Positions 1-9,256 of a stretch of DNA of 64,000 bases are shown one piece after another (the stretch's first letter is position 1; each line of letters begins with the position of its first letter). This DNA comes from Paenibacillus_E qinlingensis (lineage in GTDB: Bacteria > Bacillota > Bacilli > Paenibacillales > NBRC-103111). The stretch lies in assembly GCF_028746185.1 (NCBI RefSeq), contig NZ_JAQIVH010000052.1:1-64000 (forward strand), given 5' to 3'. Below the pieces are notes generated by a model. The model ran no database searches. It saw only the letters and a program-made list of their open reading frames with translations, and was not told the DNA's origin. The translations under genes were made by a program, and so were the position numbers.

Positions 1-28
1 TCAACTCCCTCGGTATGATTTAATTTCC

Positions 29-55
29 TCACGCAAGCTCGTCTATTCGCAGGAT
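29..55. repeat. Inverted repeat, left arm (partner 343-369)
   Basis: The reverse complement of 29-55 matches 343-369 at 21 of 27 positions: 12 identical bases, a 6-base mismatched centre, then 9 identical bases. The arms are 287 bp apart. Both arms contain the word CTTGCGTGA or its complement. The origin is unknown; it may be tied to the insertion sequence. Confidence 0.6.
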
Positions 56-342
56 TTCATCCTTTAGATTTCAATGTTGATTGAAAGAAAGCAAGATATA
101 TTTGGTTGTGTCGTTAAAAAGGCATGCGGGAACAGAGGTGAAGCTGAATCACCCAATTCATTCCAAATGCTGCACGTATTCTCCATGATGCCCTTAGCGA
201 TTTTCACTCCCATGTCTCAACGGGTCAAATGCCCTATCATTCCTTCGTCACATCTATCTAAGGGGTAGAGGTCGGTCTTTCTAACGGAACGGGTCGGAGC
301 CCTTTTGTTGAACGTATCCCGATACTCCGTGCTTTCTTTGTC

Positions 343-369
343 ATCCTGCGAATACGCCAACTTGCGTGA
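343..369. repeat. Inverted repeat, right arm (partner 29-55)
   Basis: This is the right arm of the 27-bp imperfect inverted repeat. It ends 13 bp before the transposase stop codon, so it lies just 3' of the transposase reading frame. Confidence 0.6.
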
Positions 370-382
370 AAAAAGGTTTGTT

Positions 383-1648
383 TTAAGCTGCTAATGCAAA
401 GATTTTATCGGGGTTATAGACTTCTTCACTACGAGCCATTCCAACTAAGAGTCGAGCAAGCTTTCCGCATAACTTCATGATAGACTTCATCTTTTTAAGC
501 TTTTTTACCTGAACATTGTAGTGGTGTATGGCTTTAAATTCTTGATTACTCATGACCATGCACATTGTAATTAAATAGAGAAAGTGACGCAGGCGAGGAC
601 GGCCTCGTTTACTGAGCTTCAGTTGTCCCTTCCATTTACCCGAGCTTGCTTCGGTCACATTGAGGCCTGCGTGACGGAGTAGAGAATTCCCGTGGGCATA
701 ACCTCTAAGATCCCCAGACTCTCCTAAAACACCAGCTAGAGCAATTGGACTTATTCCAGTAATGGCAAGGATTTTGCCTGAATAGGGGATACGTTCAACA
801 ACGTCTTTGGCTTCTTTTTCTATCCTCTGCAGTTGTTTAGTAGCTAAGTCATGCTCCTCAAGTAGCTGCTCTAGATGGAGTTTGTAGGCATGTGTTGCTT
901 GCTTAGATCCAACCGTTTTCTTGGCAAGATCGATGAGTAGATGAGCTCTACGCACACCAGAATGCCGCTTCATTGATTTCTGCCATCCTTTAATGACATC
1001 GTCAGGACTTAGTTTACATAGCTCAGCCGGGAGCGGAAAAAGCCGAAGGGTTAACAATGCACCCTTGCAGGTTAAGATTTTAAAGACTTGTCTCAGTTCA
1101 GGAAAGACGATGTCGACCCAGCGGTGGATCTGGTTAACGGCACTTACGAGTCGTTTAACGACCGTTTCTCGGTTAGCCATGAGCACTCGCAGCTCCTCGT
1201 ATTCGGAAGAATGGAAGCGGACAGGGGAGTAGTAGCCGTTTTTCACCATGTCGGCAATAACTAATGCATCTTTTTTGTCGCTTTTAGAGCGTGTATTGTC
1301 GCGGTTTTCTTTATTCTTTTTAACTAAGTGAGGATTAACAAGTACGGCTTCAATGGTTTTGTTTTTGAGCCATCCGGCAAGGCTTAGCCAGTAATGGCCA
1401 GTGGGTTCCATACCAACGATAACTTGAGATAATTTAAAAGAAGCTAACAAGTCGCGAATCCAACGGTCGAGTGACTTGAAACCATCCTCGTCATTACTAA
1501 ACACTAAAGGATTACCGAGAGCGACACCTCGAAAGTTAACCGCTCTGGCAACATGGGTCTCCTGAGCAATATCTACACCAACCACAATATGATTAAAGGT
1601 AATGTTTTCAATGAGTTGATTTTGCTTATCTTGTGATTTAAACTTCAT
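383..1648 (-). CDS. IS110-family transposase (DEDD recombinase)
   Basis: A full-length 421-aa transposase of the IS110 family. The N-terminal RuvC-like DEDD catalytic set is complete: D26 in VGVDIA, E81 in GMEPTGHYW, and D124 and D127 in KSDKKDA. The C-terminal Transposase_20 domain (about 285-370) carries the expected helix-hairpin-helix-like LAITGISPI stretch and an ASSGK serine motif near 334-338, where the family has its nucleophilic serine. Nothing is broken, so the element may be active. An AGGAGG ribosome site lies about 10 nt before the ATG and is buried in a predicted hairpin. IS110 elements usually lack terminal inverted repeats and are guided by an element-encoded RNA. The gene is co-directional with the response regulator and kinase to its right and sits just 3' of them. 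Confidence 0.95.
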   Translation of the reverse strand: MKFKSQDKQNQLIENITFNHIVVGVDIAQETHVARAVNFRGVALGNPLVFSNDEDGFKSLDRWIRDLLASFKLSQVIVGMEPTGHYWLSLAGWLKNKTIEAVLVNPHLVKKNKENRDNTRSKSDKKDALVIADMVKNGYYSPVRFHSSEYEELRVLMANRETVVKRLVSAVNQIHRWVDIVFPELRQVFKILTCKGALLTLRLFPLPAELCKLSPDDVIKGWQKSMKRHSGVRRAHLLIDLAKKTVGSKQATHAYKLHLEQLLEEHDLATKQLQRIEKEAKDVVERIPYSGKILAITGISPIALAGVLGESGDLRGYAHGNSLLRHAGLNVTEASSGKWKGQLKLSKRGRPRLRHFLYLITMCMVMSNQEFKAIHHYNVQVKKLKKMKSIMKLCGKLARLLVGMARSEEVYNPDKIFALAA

Positions 1649-1730
1649 AGTAGAGCGTCCTCCTGGATGATGGAATTAAAGGGCTTTTGACCCGTAGCGT
1701 ACTTCCATCGTACAGAGGCGCTCCTTTTTT
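1649..1730 (-). ncRNA. Structured leader of the IS110 transposase (candidate bridge RNA or attenuator)
   Basis: On the minus strand, the 5' leader can fold into an outer stem pairing 1715-1723 with 1653-1662. It encloses two small hairpins, one with GTAC arms (1699-1702 and 1710-1713) and one with GGG/CCC arms (1681-1683 and 1691-1693). The transposase ribosome site (1659-1664, read on the minus strand) overlaps the outer stem. IS110-group elements encode their bridge RNA in this 5' non-coding end, so this may be part of it. Alternatively it is only a translational brake on the transposase. The fold was drawn by eye and no energy was calculated. Confidence 0.35.
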
Positions 1731-1840
1731 TACAAAGCTGAAATTTATCCATCTACAGGAATCTAACGGAGAGTAACGTGGTATTCCTATTGGAAATCGT
1801 GGACTACAATGTTCATTGCCCTAACACGAGAAGGTGATCA

Positions 1841-2959
1841 CTAATATTGTTCATATAGTTGTTGAATAACCGACGAAGGCTGCAGGTCAAGCTCTTGAAG
1901 CAGCAATTGCTTGTAGTGCTCGTAATGGTTATGTAGGGACTGATGATCTCCTGTTGCTCCGTAGATATGCAACAGAAGAAGATTGGACTCTTCTTCAAAT
2001 TCATTATGAGCTACAAGTTTTCTCGCAATTTGCGCCGCTTCCCTAAATTGCTGCCGAGTCAGTAACCAATTGGCGAGACGTTTGGCAAAGGAATCGTACA
2101 TGATGGCCAACCGCTCATGTTCCACTGTTGCCCACACAAAGGAATTATTCTCGAACAGCTGCCCTGTAAACTGTTTCTCCAGATCGATGGCTGCTGTTAT
2201 ATTCCCTGCGTTGATATCAGATAGTTCCTTCACGTCCTGCTCAAATTGAATAAAATCAACATCTGCTTGATCCAAGTCTATACGATACTGCTCTTGAGCT
2301 GAAATGACCATTTCCTTGAACCCGTGCGGTGACAACGCCTTCCTAAGTTGATAAACTACCGTATTGAGGTAAGTTTCTGCATTCTTAAGTGGCCTCTCCG
2401 GGAAAATATCCTCCAAAATCCGGATTTTGGTTACGCTTCGCCCCCGGTTAACGAGCAAATAGGCGAATAATTCCATGCTTTTTTTGGAAATCCATTTCAC
2501 AGCACCCATTTGCTTCGTACTGGCCTCGAGGCAACCCATCCCCCGAACCGTCAGTCGAGGAAGTAAGAGATCGGCAGCATCATCATCCGAAGAAGCACTC
2601 TGTCTGCTCGTTGCTTGTGCAATTGTCTGGGCCAGTCGGTTTCTAGAAATCGGCTTAACCATGTAGTCTAATGGATAGACATCGTAGGCATGAAGCGCAA
2701 ACTCTGAATGTGAAGTAATAAACACGATGTCAAGTTCGGCACGAAGCGATCGCAAGCGGCGGGCTAGCTCTAATCCGTTATCCTCAGCAATCTTAATGTC
2801 TAGAAATGCTAGATCCACATCCCCGTTCCGCACGAAGTCTAGTACTTCCTCTGCATGCTGGAAGCTGCCAACGAGCTCCACGCCTTCTATCGTTGCTAAC
2901 ATTCGCTTCATTACGAACAACATGGCAGGCTCATCGTCAACTATGAGAACTTTCATCAC
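1841..2959 (-). CDS. Response regulator with SARP-type winged helix and BTAD domain
   Basis: A 372-aa cytoplasmic regulator. Residues 1-120 form a receiver domain with the acidic pair D8/D9, phosphoacceptor D54 (FLDIK), T82 and K102 (VKP). A winged-helix DNA-binding domain follows at about 150-235, then a bacterial transcriptional activator (BTAD) helical domain to the C-terminus, as in SARP/AfsR-type activators. It overlaps the upstream kinase gene by 23 bp, so the two are translationally coupled and almost certainly partners. Two Met codons (2959 and 2956) are possible starts. Targets are unknown; the divergent RCC1/SLH surface protein gene is the nearest candidate. Confidence 0.9.
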   Translation of the reverse strand: MMKVLIVDDEPAMLFVMKRMLATIEGVELVGSFQHAEEVLDFVRNGDVDLAFLDIKIAEDNGLELARRLRSLRAELDIVFITSHSEFALHAYDVYPLDYMVKPISRNRLAQTIAQATSRQSASSDDDAADLLLPRLTVRGMGCLEASTKQMGAVKWISKKSMELFAYLLVNRGRSVTKIRILEDIFPERPLKNAETYLNTVVYQLRKALSPHGFKEMVISAQEQYRIDLDQADVDFIQFEQDVKELSDINAGNITAAIDLEKQFTGQLFENNSFVWATVEHERLAIMYDSFAKRLANWLLTRQQFREAAQIARKLVAHNEFEEESNLLLLHIYGATGDHQSLHNHYEHYKQLLLQELDLQPSSVIQQLYEQY

Positions 2960-4685
2960 GTTGTGCCCCTCTCATGGTGAAGTAAACGGTACTTCCTTGT
3001 CCTAATTGGCTCTCCACCCACATATTCCCGCCACTTCGCTGTACAAACTGTCGGCTTACGAGAAGTCCAAGTCCTGCGCCTTTTTCTCCCATTGTGCCGG
3101 GTATTGAATGAATCTGCTTGTAGCTAAATAGCTGACGAGTCTGTTCCTCTTTCATACCCATCCCATTATCGCGGACAGAAATGATTACCATGTTTCCCGA
3201 TATCTCATCTTGTATATGGATAGAACCGCCTAAACCAGTAAATTTAATCGCGTTGGACAATAAATTGCGAATAATTAATCCAAGTGCTTCCCGATCCGCA
3301 TACACCCGAGTGCCTAAGGTGATGTTATTATGCACCATAATCTGTTTGGCACCGCTTCTAATATGCAGTACATGGTAGCATTCCTCGACGACTTCAGATA
3401 ATTCTAAGGACTGCGGACGAAGCGCCATGTCTTCCCGCTGGCTGCGAAACCATTCTAACAAGTTAGCAGTCATACCGAGTGTATTACGAATCTGGTCTCC
3501 CAGCATCTCAACGATCTCCCGGTGTTCTGTACCGAAACTGTCTCGATCATCTTCCAGCAATTCAACAAGTTGAAATTGCAAGGCCAGCGGACCCCGAATA
3601 TCGTGCGACACGATCGTAAATAATTGATCTTTCAACAGGTTGAGCTGGGCAATCTGCTCCAGATTGCGCTGCTTCTCCGTAATATCAAAGATAAGCGAAA
3701 TACTGCCTTCTCCCTGCCTGCGTAGTGTATGTAGTGGGTATACATTCACACTGTAGATTCTTCTTTCTCCGCCCAGCCAAGCATCAATCTCTATATTGCC
3801 TTGTTGCATAGATTGGCATAACGTAGCCCAATCGGGCCAAGATGACAATAGCTCCGAGATATTGCGACCGGAAATCGTTGCATAACCCAGCTCTGCAAAC
3901 CAATGGGAAGCCTGTTTATTGTTATCAATAATCTTACCGGAAACATTCGCAATCAGAATACTCTCCTGCAGTGTATCAAGGACAATATTTCTGGCAAAAG
4001 GAGTGAGAGAAAAGAACTTGTACCGCAGTATAATGATTAGGACTAGCATGCCTAAGAAACCACAGTAGACCGACAATGGAAGTAACCATGACGACCATTC
4101 CGATTTAAATAATTTCACAATCTCGATGATAAACGTGAATGAGATCAGAAACAGAACCCACATCCCTGGGCTACGCAAATCTTTACGGGTATTCCGTATA
4201 TACTGAAACAGAAAATAAAAACATACAGCCAAGATACTATAACAAATCATCGCGTAAGTAATAGAATAGATGGTTTTCGTTGTTAATAAATGACCATTAA
4301 AGAGTTCAATTTTACGATAGATTATATGAAGGTCTGCATCTAGCCACATCAGCATGGACCAAGTTGCGAATAACACGAACATCACAATCTTCCCTCGTGC
4401 GCGTAATAACTTATCATAGGCGACCAATTCAAGTACGAACAAGACAAAAAAAGGGACCATTAAATTTAACGCTGTTTGATGAATATTGCGGAAGAAAAGT
4501 TTCCCCATTAAGCTATAACTGTTACCCTCGCAAATCACACCACTTGCATAAATAATCCGGCATCCGATTACACCGATCAGATAGTTGATACCGCGCTCTT
4601 TTCTAAACCCATACACAAAGAAAAAGATGATACACATCATAATCACGGAAGCAATCATAAAAATATGTTGAATAGTTGTAGTCAT
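2937..4685 (-). CDS. Membrane histidine kinase, 7TM sensor with PAS domain
   Basis: A 582-aa sensor kinase. Residues 1-225 are strongly hydrophobic with about seven membrane segments, resembling the histidine-kinase N-terminal 7TM region. A PAS domain spans about 232-340. The dimerisation domain has H361 in SHDIRGP, and the ATPase domain has an N box (NLLSNAIKFT, about 474-483), a G1 box with D506 (DNGMGM) and a G2 box GEKGAGLGL (533-541). All key catalytic residues are present. The start is supported by AAGGAA about 8 nt upstream. It is first in a two-gene operon with the SARP-type regulator. The ligand is unknown. Confidence 0.92.
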   Translation of the reverse strand: MTTTIQHIFMIASVIMMCIIFFFVYGFRKERGINYLIGVIGCRIIYASGVICEGNSYSLMGKLFFRNIHQTALNLMVPFFVLFVLELVAYDKLLRARGKIVMFVLFATWSMLMWLDADLHIIYRKIELFNGHLLTTKTIYSITYAMICYSILAVCFYFLFQYIRNTRKDLRSPGMWVLFLISFTFIIEIVKLFKSEWSSWLLPLSVYCGFLGMLVLIIILRYKFFSLTPFARNIVLDTLQESILIANVSGKIIDNNKQASHWFAELGYATISGRNISELLSSWPDWATLCQSMQQGNIEIDAWLGGERRIYSVNVYPLHTLRRQGEGSISLIFDITEKQRNLEQIAQLNLLKDQLFTIVSHDIRGPLALQFQLVELLEDDRDSFGTEHREIVEMLGDQIRNTLGMTANLLEWFRSQREDMALRPQSLELSEVVEECYHVLHIRSGAKQIMVHNNITLGTRVYADREALGLIIRNLLSNAIKFTGLGGSIHIQDEISGNMVIISVRDNGMGMKEEQTRQLFSYKQIHSIPGTMGEKGAGLGLLVSRQFVQRSGGNMWVESQLGQGSTVYFTMRGAQRDESSHS

Positions 4686-4930
4686 TGAATAGATTCCTTA
4701 TGTTTGACTTAAAGAGATTCATCTACCAGCTCACCAGCGCTCTCTTTCTATATATCGACCGTAAAGGTAGTTTCCATAAGGCTTTGAATGGCGATATAGT
4801 TGGCTTACTAGTTGCCAGGCACTATTCCTCTTCGTTTCTTTCATAATTCTTTCAGAGCGTGCTGTTACTATGAATTGAAACTGATTGAAGATGATTGTTC
4901 AATAATGTCGGATGAAGGAGAGAGTACATA

Positions 4931-7900
4931 GTGTTAACGTTGAATGTAAACTGGAGAAGAATCGTGTATCTTGTTTTGAGCTTGGTAGTGTTGTTCAGCA
5001 CTATTGTTCCATTCGGTGTGCAATCAGTCTCCGCTTCACAAGATGGGATGAGAAGTTTGGCAGGTATACAGGTCTCAGCAGGAGAAAAGCACTCTCTTGC
5101 ATTAAAAGCAGATGGCACGGTCGTCGCGTGGGGTAACAACACGAAAGGCCAAACAACCGTGCCAGTGGGCATGAGTGGTGTGATGTCGATTGCCGCAGGA
5201 TGGCAATATTCGCTGGCGTTGAAATCGGACGGTACAGTTGTCGGATGGGGAGATAATACGGAAGGCCAAAGAACAGTCCCGGGTGGCCTGAGCGGTGTGA
5301 TAGCGATTGCCGCAGGATGGCAACATTCGCTGGCGTTGAAATCAGATGGTACTGTCGTTGGATGGGGAAATAATGATGAGGGTCAAGCCAGTGTACCGAG
5401 TGGTCTGACCGATGTGGTAGCGATATCCGCAGGACGGCTGCATTCGCTAGCGCTGAAATCAGATGGTACCGTCGTCGCGTGGGGAAATAATGATGAGGGT
5501 CAAGTCAGCGTGTTAGTGGGTCTGAACAATGTGGTGGCGATTGCAGCGGGGGCGTTTCATTCGCTCGCACTGAAATCGAATGGCACGGTCGTCGCTTGGG
5601 GATTAGATAATCATAATCAATCGAGTGTGCCGGCAGGCTTGGAGGATGTGGTGTCAGTAGCTGCAGGAGAAAAACATTCGCTTGCACTGAAATCGGATGG
5701 TACCATCATCGGATGGGGAGACAATACGGAAGGCCAATTGACCGTGACGGTAGGCCTGAGCGACGCAATAGCAATCTCCGCAGGGGGGAAGCATTCACTT
5801 GCGTTCAAATCGGACGGCACAGTCGTTGCTTGGGGAGACGGCAGTGACAGTAAGACAACTGTTCCGGTGGGGCTATCTTCGCCAATCAAAGGAAATGGCA
5901 TCTCGGCAGGGTTAAATTCTTCGCTAGCGCTGAAATCAGATGGCACCGTCGCTGGTTGGGGGCTCAATATTGGTGGTCAAGCAACCGTACCGAATGGACT
6001 GAACAACGTAGTGGACATCTCTGCTGGTGGCTACCATTCACTTGCCCTGAAGTCGGATGGCACCGTCGTCGTCTGGGGAAGTAATATTGATGGTCAAAAA
6101 AGCGTGCCTGGCGGATTGAGCAGCGTCGTGGCAATCTCCGCGGGAGCGAGACATTCGCTAGCGCTGAAATCAGACGGTACCGTTGTCGCCTGGGGGGGGA
6201 ATACTGACGGTCAAAGCACCGTGCCGGTTGGTCTGAAAGATGTGGTGGCGATTGCCGCAGGAGGTACGCCATCGAGTTCTTTTGAGGTGAGTCATTCGTT
6301 GGCTTTGAAATCGGATGGCACCGTCGTCGCATGGGGAAGCAACTTTCCTAGTAACCAAAGTATCGTGCCAGTCGGTCTGAGCGGAGTGGTGGCGATCGCT
6401 GCAGGGGACTCCCATTCGCTAGCGCTGAAATCAGACGGTACAATTGTTGCCTGGGGGCACAATACGCTTGGTCAAATAACTGTGCCTAGCGGACTGAACG
6501 GCGTGGTGGCGATCGCTGCAGGAGACTCCCATTCGCTAGCACTGAAATCAGACGGTACCGTCGTTGCTTGGGGAAACAGCGCTTCTGGTCTAAGCAGTAT
6601 ACCTAGCGGACTGAACGGCGTGGTGGCGATCGCAGCGGGAGCATACCATTCACTTGCAATAAAAGCAGATGGCACGATCGTCGGATGGGGGCGTGACAAT
6701 TTTAGTCAACGGACCGCTCCAGGAGATGCCAAGCTGAGCGGCTTAACTTTGCAGGAAGGGAACTTTACAGAAGCCTTTAACCCCACCGTCACGGCTTACA
6801 CGTATTATTATGACGGTCACTCGCAGCCTAGTGTCCATGTAACACCGATCCTTGCGGACACGGGTCAAACAGTCATGTACGTGAACAATGAGCTGTTGCC
6901 AAGTGGCGGCACGAAGACGATTAACCTAGCAGGAGTAACCACGGACACGGTTATCCCAGTGCGTGTCGAGCCCTATTTGCTGCCCAGTCAAACGTATACA
7001 ATTACACTAGAGATTGATGAAACGCCTCCGAGTGTGCAGTTTGGTACGAATGGACGTATAGACGCGGCGAAAACGGCAGCAACCGTGGTAACGGTTAGCG
7101 ATACGCAAAGTGGTGTAGATACTACCTCACTGACTTATGCGTGGACACAAGGATTAGCGGCTCCGACAAGTGGCTGGTCGACCTTCAGCAATTTGGATAC
7201 GTTTAGCCAGACAAGCGGGGATGGCAACTGGTACTTGCATATTCGTGCAACAGACAATGTGGGCAATGTGAAGGATGCTGTTTCAAGCCCATTTGTACTG
7301 GATAATACGGCACCAACAACAACACTATCCAGTTCAGCAAGCGGTACTGTAAACGCCGCCTTTCTGGTAACGATTACCTTTAGCGAAGGCGTTAATGGCT
7401 TGGCTGAGAATGAGCTTGTCGTCGGAAATGGCACAGCATCAGATTTAGTTTCTGTAAGTGCGGCTACCTACACAGCGAGTATTACGCCAATGACGAGTGG
7501 TCAGGTTGTGACAGTAGCGGTTGGAGCTGCGGCAGCAGCCGATGCGGTAGGGAATGACAATACAGCGTCTAATACGTTGAGCTTACTGTACGATACGACG
7601 CAGCCTGTTGTTGCTTTTGGCGGCTTCACAGATCAACAACAATTTGCTACACCCCCAGATGAAGTATCCGTTTCAGTCAGCGAGGCCGTATACTGGATCG
7701 CTGGAGGAGCCCAGCTCACAGCGGCAAATGCGCTTTCGCTGATCAGTATGAAGAAGGACGGGAGCAGCTTCTCCACTTTTACGCCAAGCTATGACGAGCC
7801 TTCTCGAACATTTACTCTAAGCTTTAATGGCATGCTGGATGATGGTGTATACGAGGTTATTGTTGCTGGGAATGTGGTTAAGAACGTCATTCACAATACG

Positions 7901-9106
7901 CTTGACGCAGCCAATGCCAGCTTCATCGTTGCTGTGCCTGCGGTGATAAGTATATCTGCCAATACGGTAAGCTTACCGAGTGCCGGAGGCAGTACAACGG
8001 TTACAGTGACAGGCACCAACCTAATCGGGCAGACGCTCAAGGTCTACGTTGACGGCGTTGAAGCAGAGGCGGCAACAGTCAGTAGTAATACGAACGCAGA
8101 AGCAACCATTACTCTTCCTTACAATGGGACTCAGTCTGTTAGAAATCATAGTTTAACTGTTTATCTGAACGGCGTAGAAGTTACAGGCCAAGAAGTTGGG
8201 GTTACAGTAAGTGCAGCGCCGTCTCAGGAAATATCTCTATCCAGCAATGCTGAGTTGGCTAAATTAACCGTGGATATCTCAGGCAAGCCACTGGGCCTAT
8301 CGCCTGCATTCACACCCGGGACTAGAATGTATACAGCAGAGACAGATGCTGAACAGGTCGAGCTGCACTTAGCTTCATCTGACTCCAGCGCAATTATTAA
8401 ATTGCTGGGTGAACGTGTAGGCGAGACAAGTACCGTTCCATTAGTAATAGGATCCAATGTTCTGAAGATTGCGGTTCAAGCTGAGGATGGAACTGTGGCA
8501 AACTATACGCTAACAATTAATCGTATGGCTCCATCAGTTCCATCGACGCCATCGGCCTCAGGGTGTCCGTTTACGGATATTGGGAAGCATTGGGCTAAGC
8601 TGGAGATTTGTGAGGCGGCAGAGCTGGGAATTGTGGTTGGCGTGAGTGCTGACACTTTCGTGCCTGATGGTTATGTAACGCGGACGGAATTTGCCGCCAT
8701 GCTGCTTAGAGCTCTTCGAATTGACAAGAGCAACGACGAGGGCGATCTTCCTTTCAGCGATAAGAACAGCATTCCGGAATGGGCGCGCACGACGATCTGG
8801 ACAGCAGTAGACAAAGGGATTCTCGATGGGTATTCAGACGGGACATTAAAGCCGAATCAGACAGTAAATCGGACAGAGATGGCTGCGATGGTCGCTAAAG
8901 TGATGAATTGGAACGCTAGTAATGAGAAAAGCCTAGCCTTCGCTGATGAGGCAAGCATTCCAGCTTGGGCCAAGGCTCATGTTGAAACAATCCGTGAACG
9001 AGGGATTCTGGTCGGACGGGCAGGGAATCAATTCGTGCCAAATGGCGTTGCAACAAGAGCGGAAGCTGCCGTCATGCTTTTACGGTTTTGGAAATTTCTT
9101 AAGTAA
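4931..9106 (+). CDS. Secreted SLH-anchored protein with 14 RCC1-like repeats
   Basis: A 1391-aa surface protein that starts at GTG with AAGGAG upstream. A signal peptide covers roughly residues 1-36 (hydrophobic core IVYLVLSLVVLF, cleavage near SVSA). Fourteen tandem RCC1-like repeats of about 39 residues (54-600) share the pattern HSLALKSDGTVVAWG...GQ...VP.GL..VVAIAAG. Next come a cadherin-like beta-sandwich (about 598-690), two or three Ig-like domains (about 695-1090), a second cadherin-like module (about 1105-1195), and three SLH domains to the C-terminus that tether it to cell-wall polymer. Fourteen blades would suit two seven-bladed propellers. The role is probably binding or adhesion rather than catalysis. 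It is divergent from the two-component pair at 1841-4685. Confidence 0.9.
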   Translation: MLTLNVNWRRIVYLVLSLVVLFSTIVPFGVQSVSASQDGMRSLAGIQVSAGEKHSLALKADGTVVAWGNNTKGQTTVPVGMSGVMSIAAGWQYSLALKSDGTVVGWGDNTEGQRTVPGGLSGVIAIAAGWQHSLALKSDGTVVGWGNNDEGQASVPSGLTDVVAISAGRLHSLALKSDGTVVAWGNNDEGQVSVLVGLNNVVAIAAGAFHSLALKSNGTVVAWGLDNHNQSSVPAGLEDVVSVAAGEKHSLALKSDGTIIGWGDNTEGQLTVTVGLSDAIAISAGGKHSLAFKSDGTVVAWGDGSDSKTTVPVGLSSPIKGNGISAGLNSSLALKSDGTVAGWGLNIGGQATVPNGLNNVVDISAGGYHSLALKSDGTVVVWGSNIDGQKSVPGGLSSVVAISAGARHSLALKSDGTVVAWGGNTDGQSTVPVGLKDVVAIAAGGTPSSSFEVSHSLALKSDGTVVAWGSNFPSNQSIVPVGLSGVVAIAAGDSHSLALKSDGTIVAWGHNTLGQITVPSGLNGVVAIAAGDSHSLALKSDGTVVAWGNSASGLSSIPSGLNGVVAIAAGAYHSLAIKADGTIVGWGRDNFSQRTAPGDAKLSGLTLQEGNFTEAFNPTVTAYTYYYDGHSQPSVHVTPILADTGQTVMYVNNELLPSGGTKTINLAGVTTDTVIPVRVEPYLLPSQTYTITLEIDETPPSVQFGTNGRIDAAKTAATVVTVSDTQSGVDTTSLTYAWTQGLAAPTSGWSTFSNLDTFSQTSGDGNWYLHIRATDNVGNVKDAVSSPFVLDNTAPTTTLSSSASGTVNAAFLVTITFSEGVNGLAENELVVGNGTASDLVSVSAATYTASITPMTSGQVVTVAVGAAAAADAVGNDNTASNTLSLLYDTTQPVVAFGGFTDQQQFATPPDEVSVSVSEAVYWIAGGAQLTAANALSLISMKKDGSSFSTFTPSYDEPSRTFTLSFNGMLDDGVYEVIVAGNVVKNVIHNTLDAANASFIVAVPAVISISANTVSLPSAGGSTTVTVTGTNLIGQTLKVYVDGVEAEAATVSSNTNAEATITLPYNGTQSVRNHSLTVYLNGVEVTGQEVGVTVSAAPSQEISLSSNAELAKLTVDISGKPLGLSPAFTPGTRMYTAETDAEQVELHLASSDSSAIIKLLGERVGETSTVPLVIGSNVLKIAVQAEDGTVANYTLTINRMAPSVPSTPSASGCPFTDIGKHWAKLEICEAAELGIVVGVSADTFVPDGYVTRTEFAAMLLRALRIDKSNDEGDLPFSDKNSIPEWARTTIWTAVDKGILDGYSDGTLKPNQTVNRTEMAAMVAKVMNWNASNEKSLAFADEASIPAWAKAHVETIRERGILVGRAGNQFVPNGVATRAEAAVMLLRFWKFLK
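5090..6727 (+). repeat. Tandem 117-bp repeats, 14 copies, in-frame
   Basis: The DNA encoding the RCC1-like repeats consists of fourteen units of about 117 bp, most with the same codons for HSLALKSDGT. Copies 7, 10 and 11 carry short extra segments. Such arrays can change copy number by recombination and can collapse in short-read assemblies. Confidence 0.9.
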
Positions 9107-9256
9107 TACGATAGCACGTAAGTAGAAGCTGTCCCAGTCTGTCTACGTAATGACATTACGGGTAGCCCCGCCTTAGAATCATACAAAAAAACGTAGAATT
9201 GGCATTGGTAGATTGCCGAGCATCCCTGTAAACTTAGAAGCAAAGGGGGATTGTCT

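Larger units (their letters stand above)
1..382. other. Non-coding flank downstream of IS110 transposase, with inverted repeat
   Basis: No convincing gene is present. A 64-codon open frame on the plus strand (74-268) has no clear ribosome binding site and no recognisable family. The region is bracketed by an imperfect inverted repeat (29-55 and 343-369). It lies 3' of the transposase and could be the long non-coding end of the element, which in the IS1111 subgroup is where the guide (bridge) RNA is encoded, or a remnant of older DNA. The left boundary of the element cannot be placed because the window starts here. Confidence 0.4.

Noticed and set aside
74..268. Open frame of 64 codons on the plus strand beside the IS
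   Set aside because: No ribosome site at a sensible distance, no recognised family, and it lies in a region better explained as a non-coding element end.
5102..6699. Several long minus-strand open frames across the RCC1 repeats
   Set aside because: They are shadows created by the repeated codons of the plus-strand gene and show no start signals or families.
9143..9165. Hairpin with GTAATG/CATTAC arms after the SLH protein gene
   Set aside because: There is no T run after it and the stem has a bulge, so it is not supported as a terminator.
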